Source of the DNA: a virus
Length of the DNA stretch: 26,889 nucleotides
Direction: 5' to 3' (one strand)
IMG/VR virus record: IMGVR_UViG_3300006793_000222
Span: 1-26,889 of that record
How positions within the stretch are numbered: the first letter of the stretch is position 1; every line of letters begins with the position of its first letter. A program made the position numbers and the translations under genes. Below are positions 1 to 7,466 of this stretch, piece by piece. The notes under the pieces are model-generated. The model did no database searches and was not told the DNA's origin. It saw nothing but the letters and a program-made list of their open reading frames with translations.

Positions 1-674
1 AGCATAGTCATTACTGTTCCTTGTCTTGCACCTGCTATAGCCCATATACCATTCTCAACATCACTTCCTACGTTATGCCATACGCTGAGATGATCCAAAT
101 TTCTATCATGTGCTTTTTGTTTAAAGTCTGCTGGACTAGGCTTTGTTCCTCTATCTAAACACATCTTAACACCTTCACGGAATCCTGCACGCCAAGCCTG
201 GAAAGGAGTTGCATTAGGATAGGTAGTTGAATAGCAGTCGTGCATTGCCCAATAGTTTTCATAAAAGCAAAACTCCACATCATTGGCTTCATCACCATCT
301 GTATTCTCGTGAGTTTTCATATTGTAAATAAACTCTTTTGTCCAACAACTTAATCCACCGTTGCCGTACTGTAATCCGTTTATGTTATTCTTGGCTTTCC
401 AACGGAATACACAATCTTGATTGTCGTCATCTAATACTAACTGTTGATTAAAGAACTCTGTGTCGGGTAAGTTATCACCGTCTATTAGAATAAATCTATC
501 TGTAGTGCTAGAATCAGCCGCGGCTTTGTGTGCGGCATCACTGCCTTTAACTCCGTCGACACGAGTTGCCCAAGGAACCATATTGGAAATTTTAATCCAA
601 AACTCTTCTTTTTTAGGTTCGTCGTAGCTGAGGTAAACACAATCTAAATCAGCTATATCAACTATTTTCTTCAT
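1..674 (-). CDS. Glycosyltransferase-like protein, partial (3' end beyond left edge)
   Basis: I translated this frame by hand from the ATG at 674: it stays open for 224 codons to the window edge, so the C-terminus is missing. The start overlaps the stop of the preceding gene by 17 nt. Residues 61-71 read FILIDGDNLPD, a hydrophobic strand ending in an acidic D-x-D cluster (DGD at 65-67), as in the metal and nucleotide-sugar site of GT-A fold glycosyltransferases. Just before it, VDGVKGSDAAHKAA (39-52) resembles the nucleotide-binding part of such enzymes in marine T4-like phages. Residues around 106-112 (GGLSCWT) and 131-135 (NDVEF) could be acceptor-side and catalytic segments. Family-level knowledge says such enzymes transfer sugars to proteins, glycans or DNA; the substrate cannot be read from sequence. 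The coding call is secure, the enzyme class moderately so. Confidence 0.8.
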   Translation of the reverse strand, partial: MKKIVDIADLDCVYLSYDEPKKEEFWIKISNMVPWATRVDGVKGSDAAHKAAADSSTTDRFILIDGDNLPDTEFFNQQLVLDDDNQDCVFRWKAKNNINGLQYGNGGLSCWTKEFIYNMKTHENTDGDEANDVEFCFYENYWAMHDCYSTTYPNATPFQAWRAGFREGVKMCLDRGTKPSPADFKQKAHDRNLDHLSVWHNVGSDVENGIWAIAGARQGTVMTM

Positions 675-1005
675 AGTATTCCACATTGTTGTATGTTTCT
701 TTTTCCAACAAGACACCTGCATGATTTTTGACCACTTGATATCCTTTATTGCTACTCTTTAATTGTACACGATATCCGGTTGGTAAGTCAATAATTTTGG
801 GCTTACCGTCAACTATTTTATAGTCTCGGGTATCAAAATAAACAGTTTCGTCTACTACAATATACTGGGTATTCTCTGGATGATTTTGTAGCGTCTGCAT
901 GTAGATAAAACCAGTATGGTCATAGTGTAATCTATATTCGACAGCCTCTTCAATGATCTCTGGCCATTGTTTCATAGCTTGATCTAGTTCTTGTTGTGTA
1001 AACAT
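658..1005 (-). CDS. Small hypothetical phage protein in the glycosyltransferase-like unit
   Basis: This encodes 115 residues from an ATG preceded by AAAGG with about 8 nt spacing, a good ribosome binding site. It overlaps the upstream gene by 22 nt and the downstream gene by 17 nt, so it is probably translationally coupled to both. The N-terminal 25 residues look helical and acidic (QELDQAMKQWPEIIEEAVEY). The remainder is beta-rich, with a YIVVDETVYFDTRDYKIVDGK segment split by turns and a GYRV/GYQVV pair. There is no signal peptide or membrane segment. I do not recognise a family with certainty. Its place between glycosyltransferase-like genes suggests an accessory role there or in fibre assembly, which is inference only. 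Confidence 0.75.
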   Translation of the reverse strand: MFTQQELDQAMKQWPEIIEEAVEYRLHYDHTGFIYMQTLQNHPENTQYIVVDETVYFDTRDYKIVDGKPKIIDLPTGYRVQLKSSNKGYQVVKNHAGVLLEKETYNNVEYYEENS

Positions 1006-1835
1006 TCTTTATACCTTTCAATTATTTCGTCAGTGAGCCAGTTTTTATCTTGATAGTGTACAGGATGATATTGATTAACATTGTTAATACGTATCATTGG
1101 AAGATCTATTTCTGTCATTATCATTTCAGTCCAAGATTTATCATCAGGCCAGTCATTGATTGCATTTTTCATATGAGTAAAGTTGATAAAATCACAATCA
1201 GGCAATGTACATAGTTCAACTCCTAGTGTCTTTGCCGCGATGGCATAAACTACGTCAGTTGATGCTTCTTCATAACTAAACCCTTTTAGTATATTTTCTT
1301 TAACTGTTTCCCATTGTTTAAATACTTGTTCTGCTATTTCAAAAAATTCACTAGCAGTTTCGCTATAACGAAAGTACATTAGTCCGTTGTAAACATCCGG
1401 CAATTGATTAGCATCAAATATTTTTCTATACACTCTCGACTTGGCTTGTTCACCTTTAAAATTTCGTGTACCTAGACTTAACACTATGTCGCGTAGCCTA
1501 AATGCGTGCCACCAATGTTCTATACTGCGTGTAAACAAGATATCGCTTTCTACTTTTATTGTTTCTTTGTAAGGACTTAGATTAAACACTTGCCATTCAT
1601 TGGCTAACTTCCACTCATCTTGTTTGGCATAGTCCTTGTCTAGAACTTGAACATGATCAAACACTAGTCTTTGCTCGTCTGTGATTTGTTTGTTAGTGTC
1701 TTGATCAACAATAACACAATATTGACTACCAGGCATAGTTAACTTAATACTCATGGCCTGTGCGTATGCTAGTCGTAGATAGTCTACTCCGTCTGTGTTC
1801 TGTGCTATAGTTAAAAATCCTCTATCTATTGACAT
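984..1835 (-). CDS. Glycosyltransferase-like protein (GT-A-type), paralogue of the next upstream gene
   Basis: This encodes 283 residues. The N-terminus (GFLTIAQNTDGVDYLRLA, 6-23) followed by a beta-strand with VIVDQDT (41-47) resembles the Rossmann-like start of GT-A enzymes. Residues 86-101 (LSPYKETIKVESDILF) end in E-S-D (96-98) where a canonical enzyme has D-x-D. A later acidic motif, STDVVYAIAAKTLG (about 192-205), sits where family members carry a conserved Asp. The protein aligns by eye with the neighbour at 1826-2593 at several points: N-T-D-x-V-D-Y, L-S-P-Y-x-E-T, x-S-D and D-x-x-Y/F-A-I-A. The pair therefore looks like an old tandem duplication. It overlaps the upstream gene by 10 nt. 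The D-to-E change may alter metal use or indicate divergence. Sugar donor and acceptor are unknown. Confidence 0.82.
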   Translation of the reverse strand: MSIDRGFLTIAQNTDGVDYLRLAYAQAMSIKLTMPGSQYCVIVDQDTNKQITDEQRLVFDHVQVLDKDYAKQDEWKLANEWQVFNLSPYKETIKVESDILFTRSIEHWWHAFRLRDIVLSLGTRNFKGEQAKSRVYRKIFDANQLPDVYNGLMYFRYSETASEFFEIAEQVFKQWETVKENILKGFSYEEASTDVVYAIAAKTLGVELCTLPDCDFINFTHMKNAINDWPDDKSWTEMIMTEIDLPMIRINNVNQYHPVHYQDKNWLTDEIIERYKECLHNKN

Positions 1836-2593
1836 ATGTCATCCAACAGTTTTTGATGGCTATCACCTAATAGATAATCTTTATCCATGATGTGTAAATT
1901 CTGTCTTGTTATTATGTATGCCTTGCTATCTTCTCTCACTATCAGTTTGTTGTTTTGTGTTTCAATCTTTTTGACTGCATGGTCGATAGTTAACATACGC
2001 CAAGGTATGCCTGGACTGGCGTGATATCCTGAAAGAATGTTATCGGCTATAGCAAAAGCATAATCATTACGGAAGTTATTTTCTCTTAAGTGGTATAATT
2101 TTACGTAGTATTCGTAGTTCCTTTGTATCCTACCAACTAAATTGAATAACTGTTTGGCTTTTTGGGTTTTTTTAAATACTATCGCAGTTGCCCAGACAAA
2201 TGCTAAACTCAATACACCCATATCTCCGTCTTGGCTATGTGTTGGTGATTGGTTGTTTGACATTATTTTATAATCGTCAACAGTATCTAAAATCTTAATC
2301 AAGCTGTTGTCAAATATCAAATAGTCACTGTCTAACAATAAAGTTTCATCATAAGGACTAAGTTCATAAGCACGATATCTATCACCATTAAACCATTGGC
2401 TACCGTTTTTATATCCTATCCTCACATTGGTTTGAGGACTCTGCATATCAGTTATAATAGTTACAGGTAGTTTTAGATTATGTTCAATCAACCGTGAGGC
2501 ACGTTCTGCGATTTTAACGTAGTCAACACTGTCAGTGTTGTAGGCAAATAATAAAACGCCTCTAGACTTTGCGTTGTCGTTTAAGTTCTGCAT
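1826..2593 (-). CDS. Glycosyltransferase-like protein with D-S-D motif
   Basis: This encodes about 255 residues. I chose the ATG at 2593; the frame also permits a TTG at 2599 two codons earlier, and neither has a convincing Shine-Dalgarno sequence, so translation probably depends on coupling to the overlapping upstream gene. GVLLFAYNTDSVDYVKIAERA near the N-terminus matches the start of the downstream paralogue. LSPYDETLLLDSDYLIF contains D-S-D at residues 88-90 (from the ATG), the expected metal-binding motif of GT-A glycosyltransferases. A later NDYAFAIAD segment (about 177-185) corresponds to the paralogue's DVVYAIAA. There is no membrane segment. It may glycosylate virion fibres or a host surface molecule; this is inferred from its position next to fibre genes. 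Confidence 0.83.
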   Translation of the reverse strand: MQNLNDNAKSRGVLLFAYNTDSVDYVKIAERASRLIEHNLKLPVTIITDMQSPQTNVRIGYKNGSQWFNGDRYRAYELSPYDETLLLDSDYLIFDNSLIKILDTVDDYKIMSNNQSPTHSQDGDMGVLSLAFVWATAIVFKKTQKAKQLFNLVGRIQRNYEYYVKLYHLRENNFRNDYAFAIADNILSGYHASPGIPWRMLTIDHAVKKIETQNNKLIVREDSKAYIITRQNLHIMDKDYLLGDSHQKLLDDICQ

Positions 2594-2876
2594 ACTCAAT
2601 ATGCCACGTATTCATCACTGAGTGATAATGTTCTTGGCATTTAGTTAGAAACTCTTGTCTATTGACGGGGATTGGATTGTTGTATGTGTCTTCTATAAAT
2701 AGTTCTTCGTCATTCCATGTTGAAAGGAATGCTATCAGTTCAACAGAAACTAAAAATAAACCACCGTTGTGTGCTACGTGCAAGTCTGTCTTAATCTTTT
2801 CACGTAAAATTTGTTTATTAGTCTGAAAATCTGTTGCCTGCTTGATTTGTTCTACTAGTTCATTGATTTCGCTCAT
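2562..2876 (-). CDS. Small conserved T4-like marine phage protein, function unknown
   Basis: This encodes 104 residues, mostly predicted helical and charged: an N-terminal helix (NELVEQIKQATDFQTNKQIL), a short central motif NGGLFLVSVELIAFLSTW, an acidic stretch EELFIEDTYNNPI, and a C-terminal helix with EHYHSVMNTWHIEYAELK. Proteins of this pattern and size are, as far as I recall, frequent in marine T4-like phages without an assigned role. It is the first gene after a terminator, and its ATG lies exactly 5 nt downstream of a late-promoter octamer, so its mRNA may be leaderless: no Shine-Dalgarno sequence lies in the five bases between. It overlaps the next gene by about 32 nt and heads the five-gene glycosyltransferase-like unit. 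Confidence 0.8.
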   Translation of the reverse strand: MSEINELVEQIKQATDFQTNKQILREKIKTDLHVAHNGGLFLVSVELIAFLSTWNDEELFIEDTYNNPIPVNRQEFLTKCQEHYHSVMNTWHIEYAELKRQRKV

Positions 2877-2881
2877 ACTAC

Positions 2882-2889
2882 TATTTATC
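2882..2889 (-). promoter_or_regulatory. Late promoter octamer GATAAATA (leaderless geometry)
   Basis: The minus strand reads CGATAAATA, one base off the T4 late consensus TATAAATA. It sits between the terminator at 2907-2934 and the ATG at 2876, so it is the only obvious way to transcribe the downstream five-gene unit. In T4 the octamer occupies about -13 to -6, which places +1 on the A of the ATG. Motif and spacing are seen; promoter activity is inferred. Confidence 0.6.
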
Positions 2890-2906
2890 GGCCATTAGTT
2901 TGGGTC

Positions 2907-2934
2907 AAAAAAAAGCACCCCTTAAGGTGCTTTT
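2907..2934 (-). terminator. Rho-independent terminator after the fibre block
   Basis: On the minus strand a 9-base arm AAAAGCACC (2934-2926) pairs with GGTGCTTTT (2919-2911) around a 6-nt loop, and a run of eight T follows (2914-2907). It lies just downstream of the stop codon at 2948 and separates the fibre genes from the glycosyltransferase-like unit. On the plus strand the T run after the hairpin is only four long, so the minus-strand reading is favoured. Confidence 0.88.
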
Positions 2935-2947
2935 AATGTGTGTTTTA

Positions 2948-3898
2948 TTATGCTAACGCAGGTGTCGGTGTGCCTGCGGCATTAGCCAAATAAGTTGTTG
3001 AAGGATACTGTATATCCACTCTGTGACGTAAGCCCATTGAGATAGTGTCGTCCCAAGTTTTGTTAGCAACTGCTAGATTTAATCTAAATCTAACTACATT
3101 TCCTTTAGCACCTCTGGTTGTGGCTCCTGCGTAGTATACATATAATCTGGCCTGACTGGCAGTGTATGACGAAGTAGTATCAGTTACTCTAATTAATAAT
3201 TGTTCACTGGTAGTAAGATCGTAATAACCAATCGATGTAGTATTGGTGTTTAGTGTAATACCTGAACCAGTACGCCCACCGTTGTCTGTAGTTCTAAAGT
3301 TAACACCACCAATACCGTTAACTATACGTGTCACTGAGTTTTCACTACCACTGCCGCCACTACTGTATGTGCTTACTCTATATTGTAGTTCACCACCTGC
3401 GTTAAAGAAGTATCTGGCCGCGTCTGACGAAGAAAATGTCACTGTTACGTCATAGTTTGTACTAAGAGATAGCCCACTAGTTGAACTTATTGTTTCGTTT
3501 AAGTTACTACCTGTTGTTTTTGTACCCACAGCGTGATGTGTCAAATAAGTACTATTAATTTGGTCAACTGCTGTTGAGACATTACTAAAAGCGGCAACAG
3601 TTGCTCCAGCAACGATACCAATGTTTGATCCATTTGCTAATTGTGTCTGGGACTGGTGTCCTAATGATTTATTTAAATGATAGACAAAGCCACTCCACTG
3701 TGCCGCTGTGACTTCATTGGTTGCAGAAACTGTACTGAATGCACTAACATCCTGTCCATAGCCTTTTTGGCCTTCACCAACTCCCCAAATTATAGCGAGG
3801 TTATTAACTGCTTCAGTGTAAGTACCACTGGTGTTACCTCCCCATGTCAACCAGTTGTAGTCCTGGGCTTGTATAGTTCCTCCGGATGTGTATGCCAT
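2948..3898 (-). CDS. Probable virion structural / fibre-associated protein
   Basis: This encodes 316 residues, rich in Gly, Ser, Thr and Asn with few charges, typical of beta-structured adhesins. The ATG follows AGGAAG with good spacing, and the 26-nt gap to the preceding gene shows no late octamer, so it is probably co-transcribed with the fibre upstream. The N-terminal part (1-110) contains SGGTIQAQDYNWLTWGG and a helical segment ending in VDQINSTYLTHHAVG. The C-terminal two thirds look like a beta-sandwich with alternating strands (YDVTVTFSSSDAARYFFNAGGELQYRVS; FRLNLAVANKTWDDTISMGL). It has no signal peptide and none of the fibre repeats seen in its neighbours. It lies last before a strong terminator. 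Function beyond virion or receptor-binding association is not determinable. Confidence 0.82.
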   Translation of the reverse strand: MAYTSGGTIQAQDYNWLTWGGNTSGTYTEAVNNLAIIWGVGEGQKGYGQDVSAFSTVSATNEVTAAQWSGFVYHLNKSLGHQSQTQLANGSNIGIVAGATVAAFSNVSTAVDQINSTYLTHHAVGTKTTGSNLNETISSTSGLSLSTNYDVTVTFSSSDAARYFFNAGGELQYRVSTYSSGGSGSENSVTRIVNGIGGVNFRTTDNGGRTGSGITLNTNTTSIGYYDLTTSEQLLIRVTDTTSSYTASQARLYVYYAGATTRGAKGNVVRFRLNLAVANKTWDDTISMGLRHRVDIQYPSTTYLANAAGTPTPALA

Positions 3899-3924
3899 GT
3901 TTCTATCTTCCTAAATAAATTTAA

Positions 3925-5373
3925 TTAACTGCTTATCTTAACGATAGCTTCTACTGTGCCTTCTTCTTCTGTGTTCTTATTGCCTAGTGCTCTACCAATA
4001 ACATTGAATGCTGTAATTTCATCTCTGGTGGCTGATCTAGCTAAGCCGTTACCAGCTGAAACTAAACGATCACCTTTTTCTACTGCACCAATTACTCTGA
4101 CAGGTACTCGTCCGCCCATTGCTATCGGTGGATGTGTTTGATTATTACCAGCTGACCCATTCATTAAGAATCCAGCACGTGTACTAATTACACCAAATAC
4201 TTTATCACTTAAATCTTTCATGGCCGCTGTTATTTCTTTTACTCCACCAAGTTCAACAACTGTTCCTGGTGAGTAAGAATCATCTGCTTCAAAACGCTCA
4301 GCCAAATCCGCATATTCTGCAGTAATAGCAGTACCACGGAATGTTTTTGCAAACACGTTAGCAAAATTGTTAGTACTAGAGCCAAGTTCAATAGTGTTAC
4401 CAGCTGTTGGAAGAGCCTGTGCCGCTATCGTTGTTACTCCGTTTAATTGTAATGTTGAGCTACATGTAGCCGCACCACTTAATGTGGTTACACCTGTAAC
4501 TTGGAAATCATTTGATGTTGTAACTTTAGCAGTTGACCCTGTAATACCAATTGCTTTGGTACTTACGCCACCTTTATTAACAAATAAATTTAAATCTTTA
4601 TTACTTGTACCATTGACTGCATTAATATCGCCACTGCTTGAAGAAATTGTTAAATCACTTCCGACCAACAACTGTCCAACAGTTAATGCATATGACGTAC
4701 TTGCCGCTTGATCGCTACGTAAAAACTGACTAGCTGTAACACCCGACAAAGTTGATGCATTAGTTACTGTACCAGTAAATACCGCTCCCGATATTGATGA
4801 ACTCAAATTAAAACCTGGAACTACTGTAGTAAATCCTGAAATTCCAACAGCCGGAGTAAATGTTGCATCTTTACTCAATATCGCTGTGACTGTGTTACTA
4901 ATAAAAAACTTAACAACTACATGACTTGCCGCTCCGCTGTCTAATATTGTTTCAACAACTGCACCTGATGTACCTGATGAAGTTGTATAGCTAGGTCCAA
5001 CTGTTATAAAAGCACTTCCGCTCCACACCTTTAACTGTGCATTAGCTGAGTCATACCATAAATCACCAGTGATTGGGCTTGCTGGTTGTGTAGTGCCACT
5101 TGCTGAACTTGAAACAGGTTTCCACAGACTGCCAGTATAAACTTTTAATACAGAATCTGTACTGTCATACCAAAGTTGTCCTGCTAACGGTTTGGTAGGT
5201 GCTGATGAATTATTAAAATTTTCTAATAGTTTAACGTAGTTTTCATTTAAGAAAATACCATAACCAGCATAGTTTTTACCAATTAAGGTTAAACTAGTTG
5301 CTGAGCTATTGACGGTTCCATCTGTAACCGAAGCTAACGTTGATCCAGCTGTTGTAGTAATTGTATATGCCAT
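3925..5373 (-). CDS. Tail fibre protein with AGQLWYD repeats and ADLAE-type C-terminal domain
   Basis: This encodes 482 residues. The N-terminus (MAYTITTTAGSTLASVTDG) and the segment LTLIGKNYAGYG match the neighbouring fibre at 5414-6772. Residues about 62-125 hold two copies of a tail-fibre motif, AGQLWYDSTDSVLKVYTG and TGDLWYDSANAQLKVWSG. The middle is a low-charge Ser/Thr/Gly shaft. From about residue 345 a distinct domain begins (EYADLAERFEADDSYSPGTV) and continues through GVISTRAGF, GGRVPVRVIGAVEKGD, LVSAGNG and VIGRALG. This domain recurs at the end of the fibre at 7467-9104 and loosely resembles the Peptidase_G2-type C-terminal domains of phage fibres; cleavage is not shown. A late octamer lies upstream, and the predicted 20-nt leader contains TAGG. 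Confidence 0.88.
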   Translation of the reverse strand: MAYTITTTAGSTLASVTDGTVNSSATSLTLIGKNYAGYGIFLNENYVKLLENFNNSSAPTKPLAGQLWYDSTDSVLKVYTGSLWKPVSSSASGTTQPASPITGDLWYDSANAQLKVWSGSAFITVGPSYTTSSGTSGAVVETILDSGAASHVVVKFFISNTVTAILSKDATFTPAVGISGFTTVVPGFNLSSSISGAVFTGTVTNASTLSGVTASQFLRSDQAASTSYALTVGQLLVGSDLTISSSSGDINAVNGTSNKDLNLFVNKGGVSTKAIGITGSTAKVTTSNDFQVTGVTTLSGAATCSSTLQLNGVTTIAAQALPTAGNTIELGSSTNNFANVFAKTFRGTAITAEYADLAERFEADDSYSPGTVVELGGVKEITAAMKDLSDKVFGVISTRAGFLMNGSAGNNQTHPPIAMGGRVPVRVIGAVEKGDRLVSAGNGLARSATRDEITAFNVIGRALGNKNTEEEGTVEAIVKISS

Positions 5374-5398
5374 TTGTTAGTACCTAATTATATAATGT

Positions 5399-5406
5399 TA
5401 TTTATC
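5399..5406 (-). promoter_or_regulatory. Late promoter octamer GATAAATA
   Basis: It sits in the 40-nt gap between the stop at 5414 and the ATG at 5373. With T4 late geometry +1 falls at 5393, giving a 20-nt leader that includes a TAGG ribosome binding site about 10 nt before the ATG. This is the conventional leadered arrangement. Confidence 0.6.
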
Positions 5407-5413
5407 TTTAATC

Positions 5414-6772
5414 TTATGCTTCGCGTTGGAACCAAATATCGCCATCATTTGAACCTACATCATTAACTCCAGCATTCGGAGCCGCTGTGCTTACCCATTT
5501 AGCACTTCTATGTGAGCTATTGCCCCACCAAGTTGTTGCTGTTTTAGCAAACTGTGTTGTTGCTACTCTTGCATTACCAGTACCATTGTATGTGTCTGGT
5601 TGTGTTATTGCTGTAGCACCGTTTTGTAAATTTATTCCACTTGTGCCTGCTGTATATGTAGTATATCCACCGACAACTAGATTAGCCGAAGTTGCACCAA
5701 CCCAGCTATGTGATGTCCCTGAATAAATCTTATATTCATAAACACCTGAATTGTTTTTGACCCATTGTGTAGTAGCAACTGTAGTATCTGCAACACCAAC
5801 AGCTTGCGTGGGAGCAGTTAGATTACCAGTAAATGCACCAGTGCCAGTGACTGCTAAAGTACCACCAATTGTGGCATTAGTTCCGATTGCCGCTGTGGTT
5901 GATGTTGTTACTCCGACAAATCTTGACAAGCCAGCCGCGGCATCGATACTTAATACACTTGTGTCTGTTCCGCCAACATTTGCAAAAAAGTTGATGTCTC
6001 CATTTGTTTTTGTATTTCTAATAGTTGCATTGCCTGTTGAATCTGTAGCTACTGTAATGTTGCTATCCAACCCAACAGTTAAATTAGCTACAGTTATTGC
6101 TCCTGTAGCAGTATCGTTTATATCACTACGTAAATAACTTGTCGATGGTGCTCCACCTAGGTATGATGAGTTGTTTGCTAATCCCCAGAATGTACCACTA
6201 GCTACATTAGTATTAGCATTGATACCTGTTTTAATTGTTGCAAATCCACTAATTGCAGGTAGTGGAGTAAAATCTGCATCTAAACTGATAATTTCTGTTC
6301 TTGCATTATTTAATTTTACACTTAGTACCTGGTGTGTAGCTGACGCATCGTCAGTAATCTCTTCCCACAGAGCACCACTACCGTTTCTCTGAGGTCCAAC
6401 TAAGACCCAACTAGTCCCGTCATATACATAAAGTTGTTTGTTAGTAGTGTCAAACCATAAATCACCTGCTATACTATTAGCTGGTGCTGAACTTGAAGCT
6501 GTTGCATTAGATATAACTTTAAATGCTGTCCCGGTATAAACGTTTAGTCTACTAGTACCAGTGTCCCACCATAGCTGTCCTGCCAGAGGATTGCTTGGAC
6601 TTGACGATTTCGCAAAATTCTCTACTAGACCAACCAGGTCGTTAGCAATAAATTGTCCATAGTTACTATAATTACGTCCAATCAATGTTAAGCTAGTAAA
6701 ACTAGTATTAATAGTTCCGTCTGTTATAGTACCTAGCGAAGTCCCGTCTGTTTTAGTTATGGTGTAAGCCAT
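5414..6772 (-). CDS. Tail fibre protein, paralogue with a different C-terminal tip
   Basis: This encodes 452 residues. The N-terminal half parallels the 482-residue fibre: MAYTITKTDGTSLGTITDG, LTLIGRNYSNYG, then AGQLWWDTGTSRLNVYTG and AGDLWFDTTNKQLYVYDG, then an ISLDADFTPLPAISGF segment matching the other protein's LSKDATFTPAVGISGF. A Ser/Thr shaft follows. The C-terminal third differs: it carries two VATTQ motifs (DTTVATTQWVKN and NARVATTQFAKT), common in phage tail-fibre repeats, then GTSHSWVGATSANLVVGG, and ends in DGDIWFQREA. It lacks the ADLAE domain. The ATG follows AGGAAAAGGA, a strong ribosome binding site. A late octamer is absent from the 22-nt gap, so it likely reads through from 7457. 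Confidence 0.88.
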   Translation of the reverse strand: MAYTITKTDGTSLGTITDGTINTSFTSLTLIGRNYSNYGQFIANDLVGLVENFAKSSSPSNPLAGQLWWDTGTSRLNVYTGTAFKVISNATASSSAPANSIAGDLWFDTTNKQLYVYDGTSWVLVGPQRNGSGALWEEITDDASATHQVLSVKLNNARTEIISLDADFTPLPAISGFATIKTGINANTNVASGTFWGLANNSSYLGGAPSTSYLRSDINDTATGAITVANLTVGLDSNITVATDSTGNATIRNTKTNGDINFFANVGGTDTSVLSIDAAAGLSRFVGVTTSTTAAIGTNATIGGTLAVTGTGAFTGNLTAPTQAVGVADTTVATTQWVKNNSGVYEYKIYSGTSHSWVGATSANLVVGGYTTYTAGTSGINLQNGATAITQPDTYNGTGNARVATTQFAKTATTWWGNSSHRSAKWVSTAAPNAGVNDVGSNDGDIWFQREA

Positions 6773-6794
6773 TTCCTTTTCCTAAATTATATGT

Positions 6795-7451
6795 CTATGT
6801 TAAATTTGTTAATGTCTGTATTCTTACAGTGTAATCAATCTGTATCAACCTGTTCAATGATTTTTGCACTGGACTAAAAATCACATGTGTTAATAATTTT
6901 CCAAGTCCTACTCCACTTGAACTGTAGCCTTTAAGTCCTAGCTCATCAAATACAAAATCACCGTTCAGTGTTTGACTATTATCAAAAACAGCTTGCCCAC
7001 TGGGCTCACCGTAATCTAATAAACAGCTAATCACGATATCAGTATAAATTAACCCTGGAGTATGAATAACCTCTATCTTGTTTCTAGTAGGATCAGCATT
7101 TGCTGAATTTGTATTATCTACTATCTTGTAGTACTGTGGACTGTATAAATCTGCATTTTGCACATTAGTATTTGTAGGTAGATATGTAATAACACCGGTT
7201 GGGTCAACAGTGGTACCACCGTTGCCAAAATGCATCTCAGTGATGAATTGACTGTCTTTGTTACCTACATTAAGTGCCAATGCTTCACTCATATTTTCAT
7301 AGTGAATAGCATTGCGTTTATCTACATAAACTTCATCTGAATCAGGGTCAAATATTTTAATATGCCCTTGTAGAAGTATTCCACTTTTTTCATCAGGTTG
7401 CTTGTTTTTTGTTTGATTATCCATAGAATCTTCTTGCTTCTTATTGTCCAT
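6795..7451 (-). CDS. Conserved marine phage virion structural protein
   Basis: This encodes 218 residues from the ATG at 7451. After a charged, disordered N-terminal tail of about 22 residues, the protein has GILLQGHIKIFDPDSDEVYVDKRNAIHYENMSEALA, then HFGNGGTTVDPTGVITYLP, a pattern I associate with a virion protein family of T4-like marine phages. The end is beta-rich (SLNRLIQIDYTVRIQ). The start is uncertain. The ATG at 7451 lies 5 nt from a late octamer, so it would be at the 5' end of the transcript, whereas the in-frame ATG at 7424 (Met10) has a weak purine-rich site (AAGAAGA) 5 nt upstream and a predicted 27-nt leader. Both give an N-terminal Met-Asp-Asn. Its place between fibres suggests a connector or baseplate-distal role; this is inference. 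Confidence 0.85.
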   Translation of the reverse strand: MDNKKQEDSMDNQTKNKQPDEKSGILLQGHIKIFDPDSDEVYVDKRNAIHYENMSEALALNVGNKDSQFITEMHFGNGGTTVDPTGVITYLPTNTNVQNADLYSPQYYKIVDNTNSANADPTRNKIEVIHTPGLIYTDIVISCLLDYGEPSGQAVFDNSQTLNGDFVFDELGLKGYSSSGVGLGKLLTHVIFSPVQKSLNRLIQIDYTVRIQTLTNLT

Positions 7452-7456
7452 ATGCT

Positions 7457-7464
7457 TATTTATC
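7457..7464 (-). promoter_or_regulatory. Late promoter octamer GATAAATA (leaderless geometry)
   Basis: The minus strand reads CGATAAATAAG immediately after the stop codon at 7467-7469 of the upstream fibre gene. The ATG at 7451 is exactly 5 nt beyond the octamer, so the T4 rule puts +1 on its A. The second in-frame ATG at 7424 is an alternative start with a leader. Confidence 0.62.
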
Positions 7465-7466
7465 GC

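Noticed and set aside
2694-2701. A perfect T4 late consensus TATAAATA on the plus strand
   Set aside because: It lies inside the 104-residue gene, where it encodes part of LFIEDTY on the opposite strand, and no plus-strand gene follows it. Chance is the simplest explanation.
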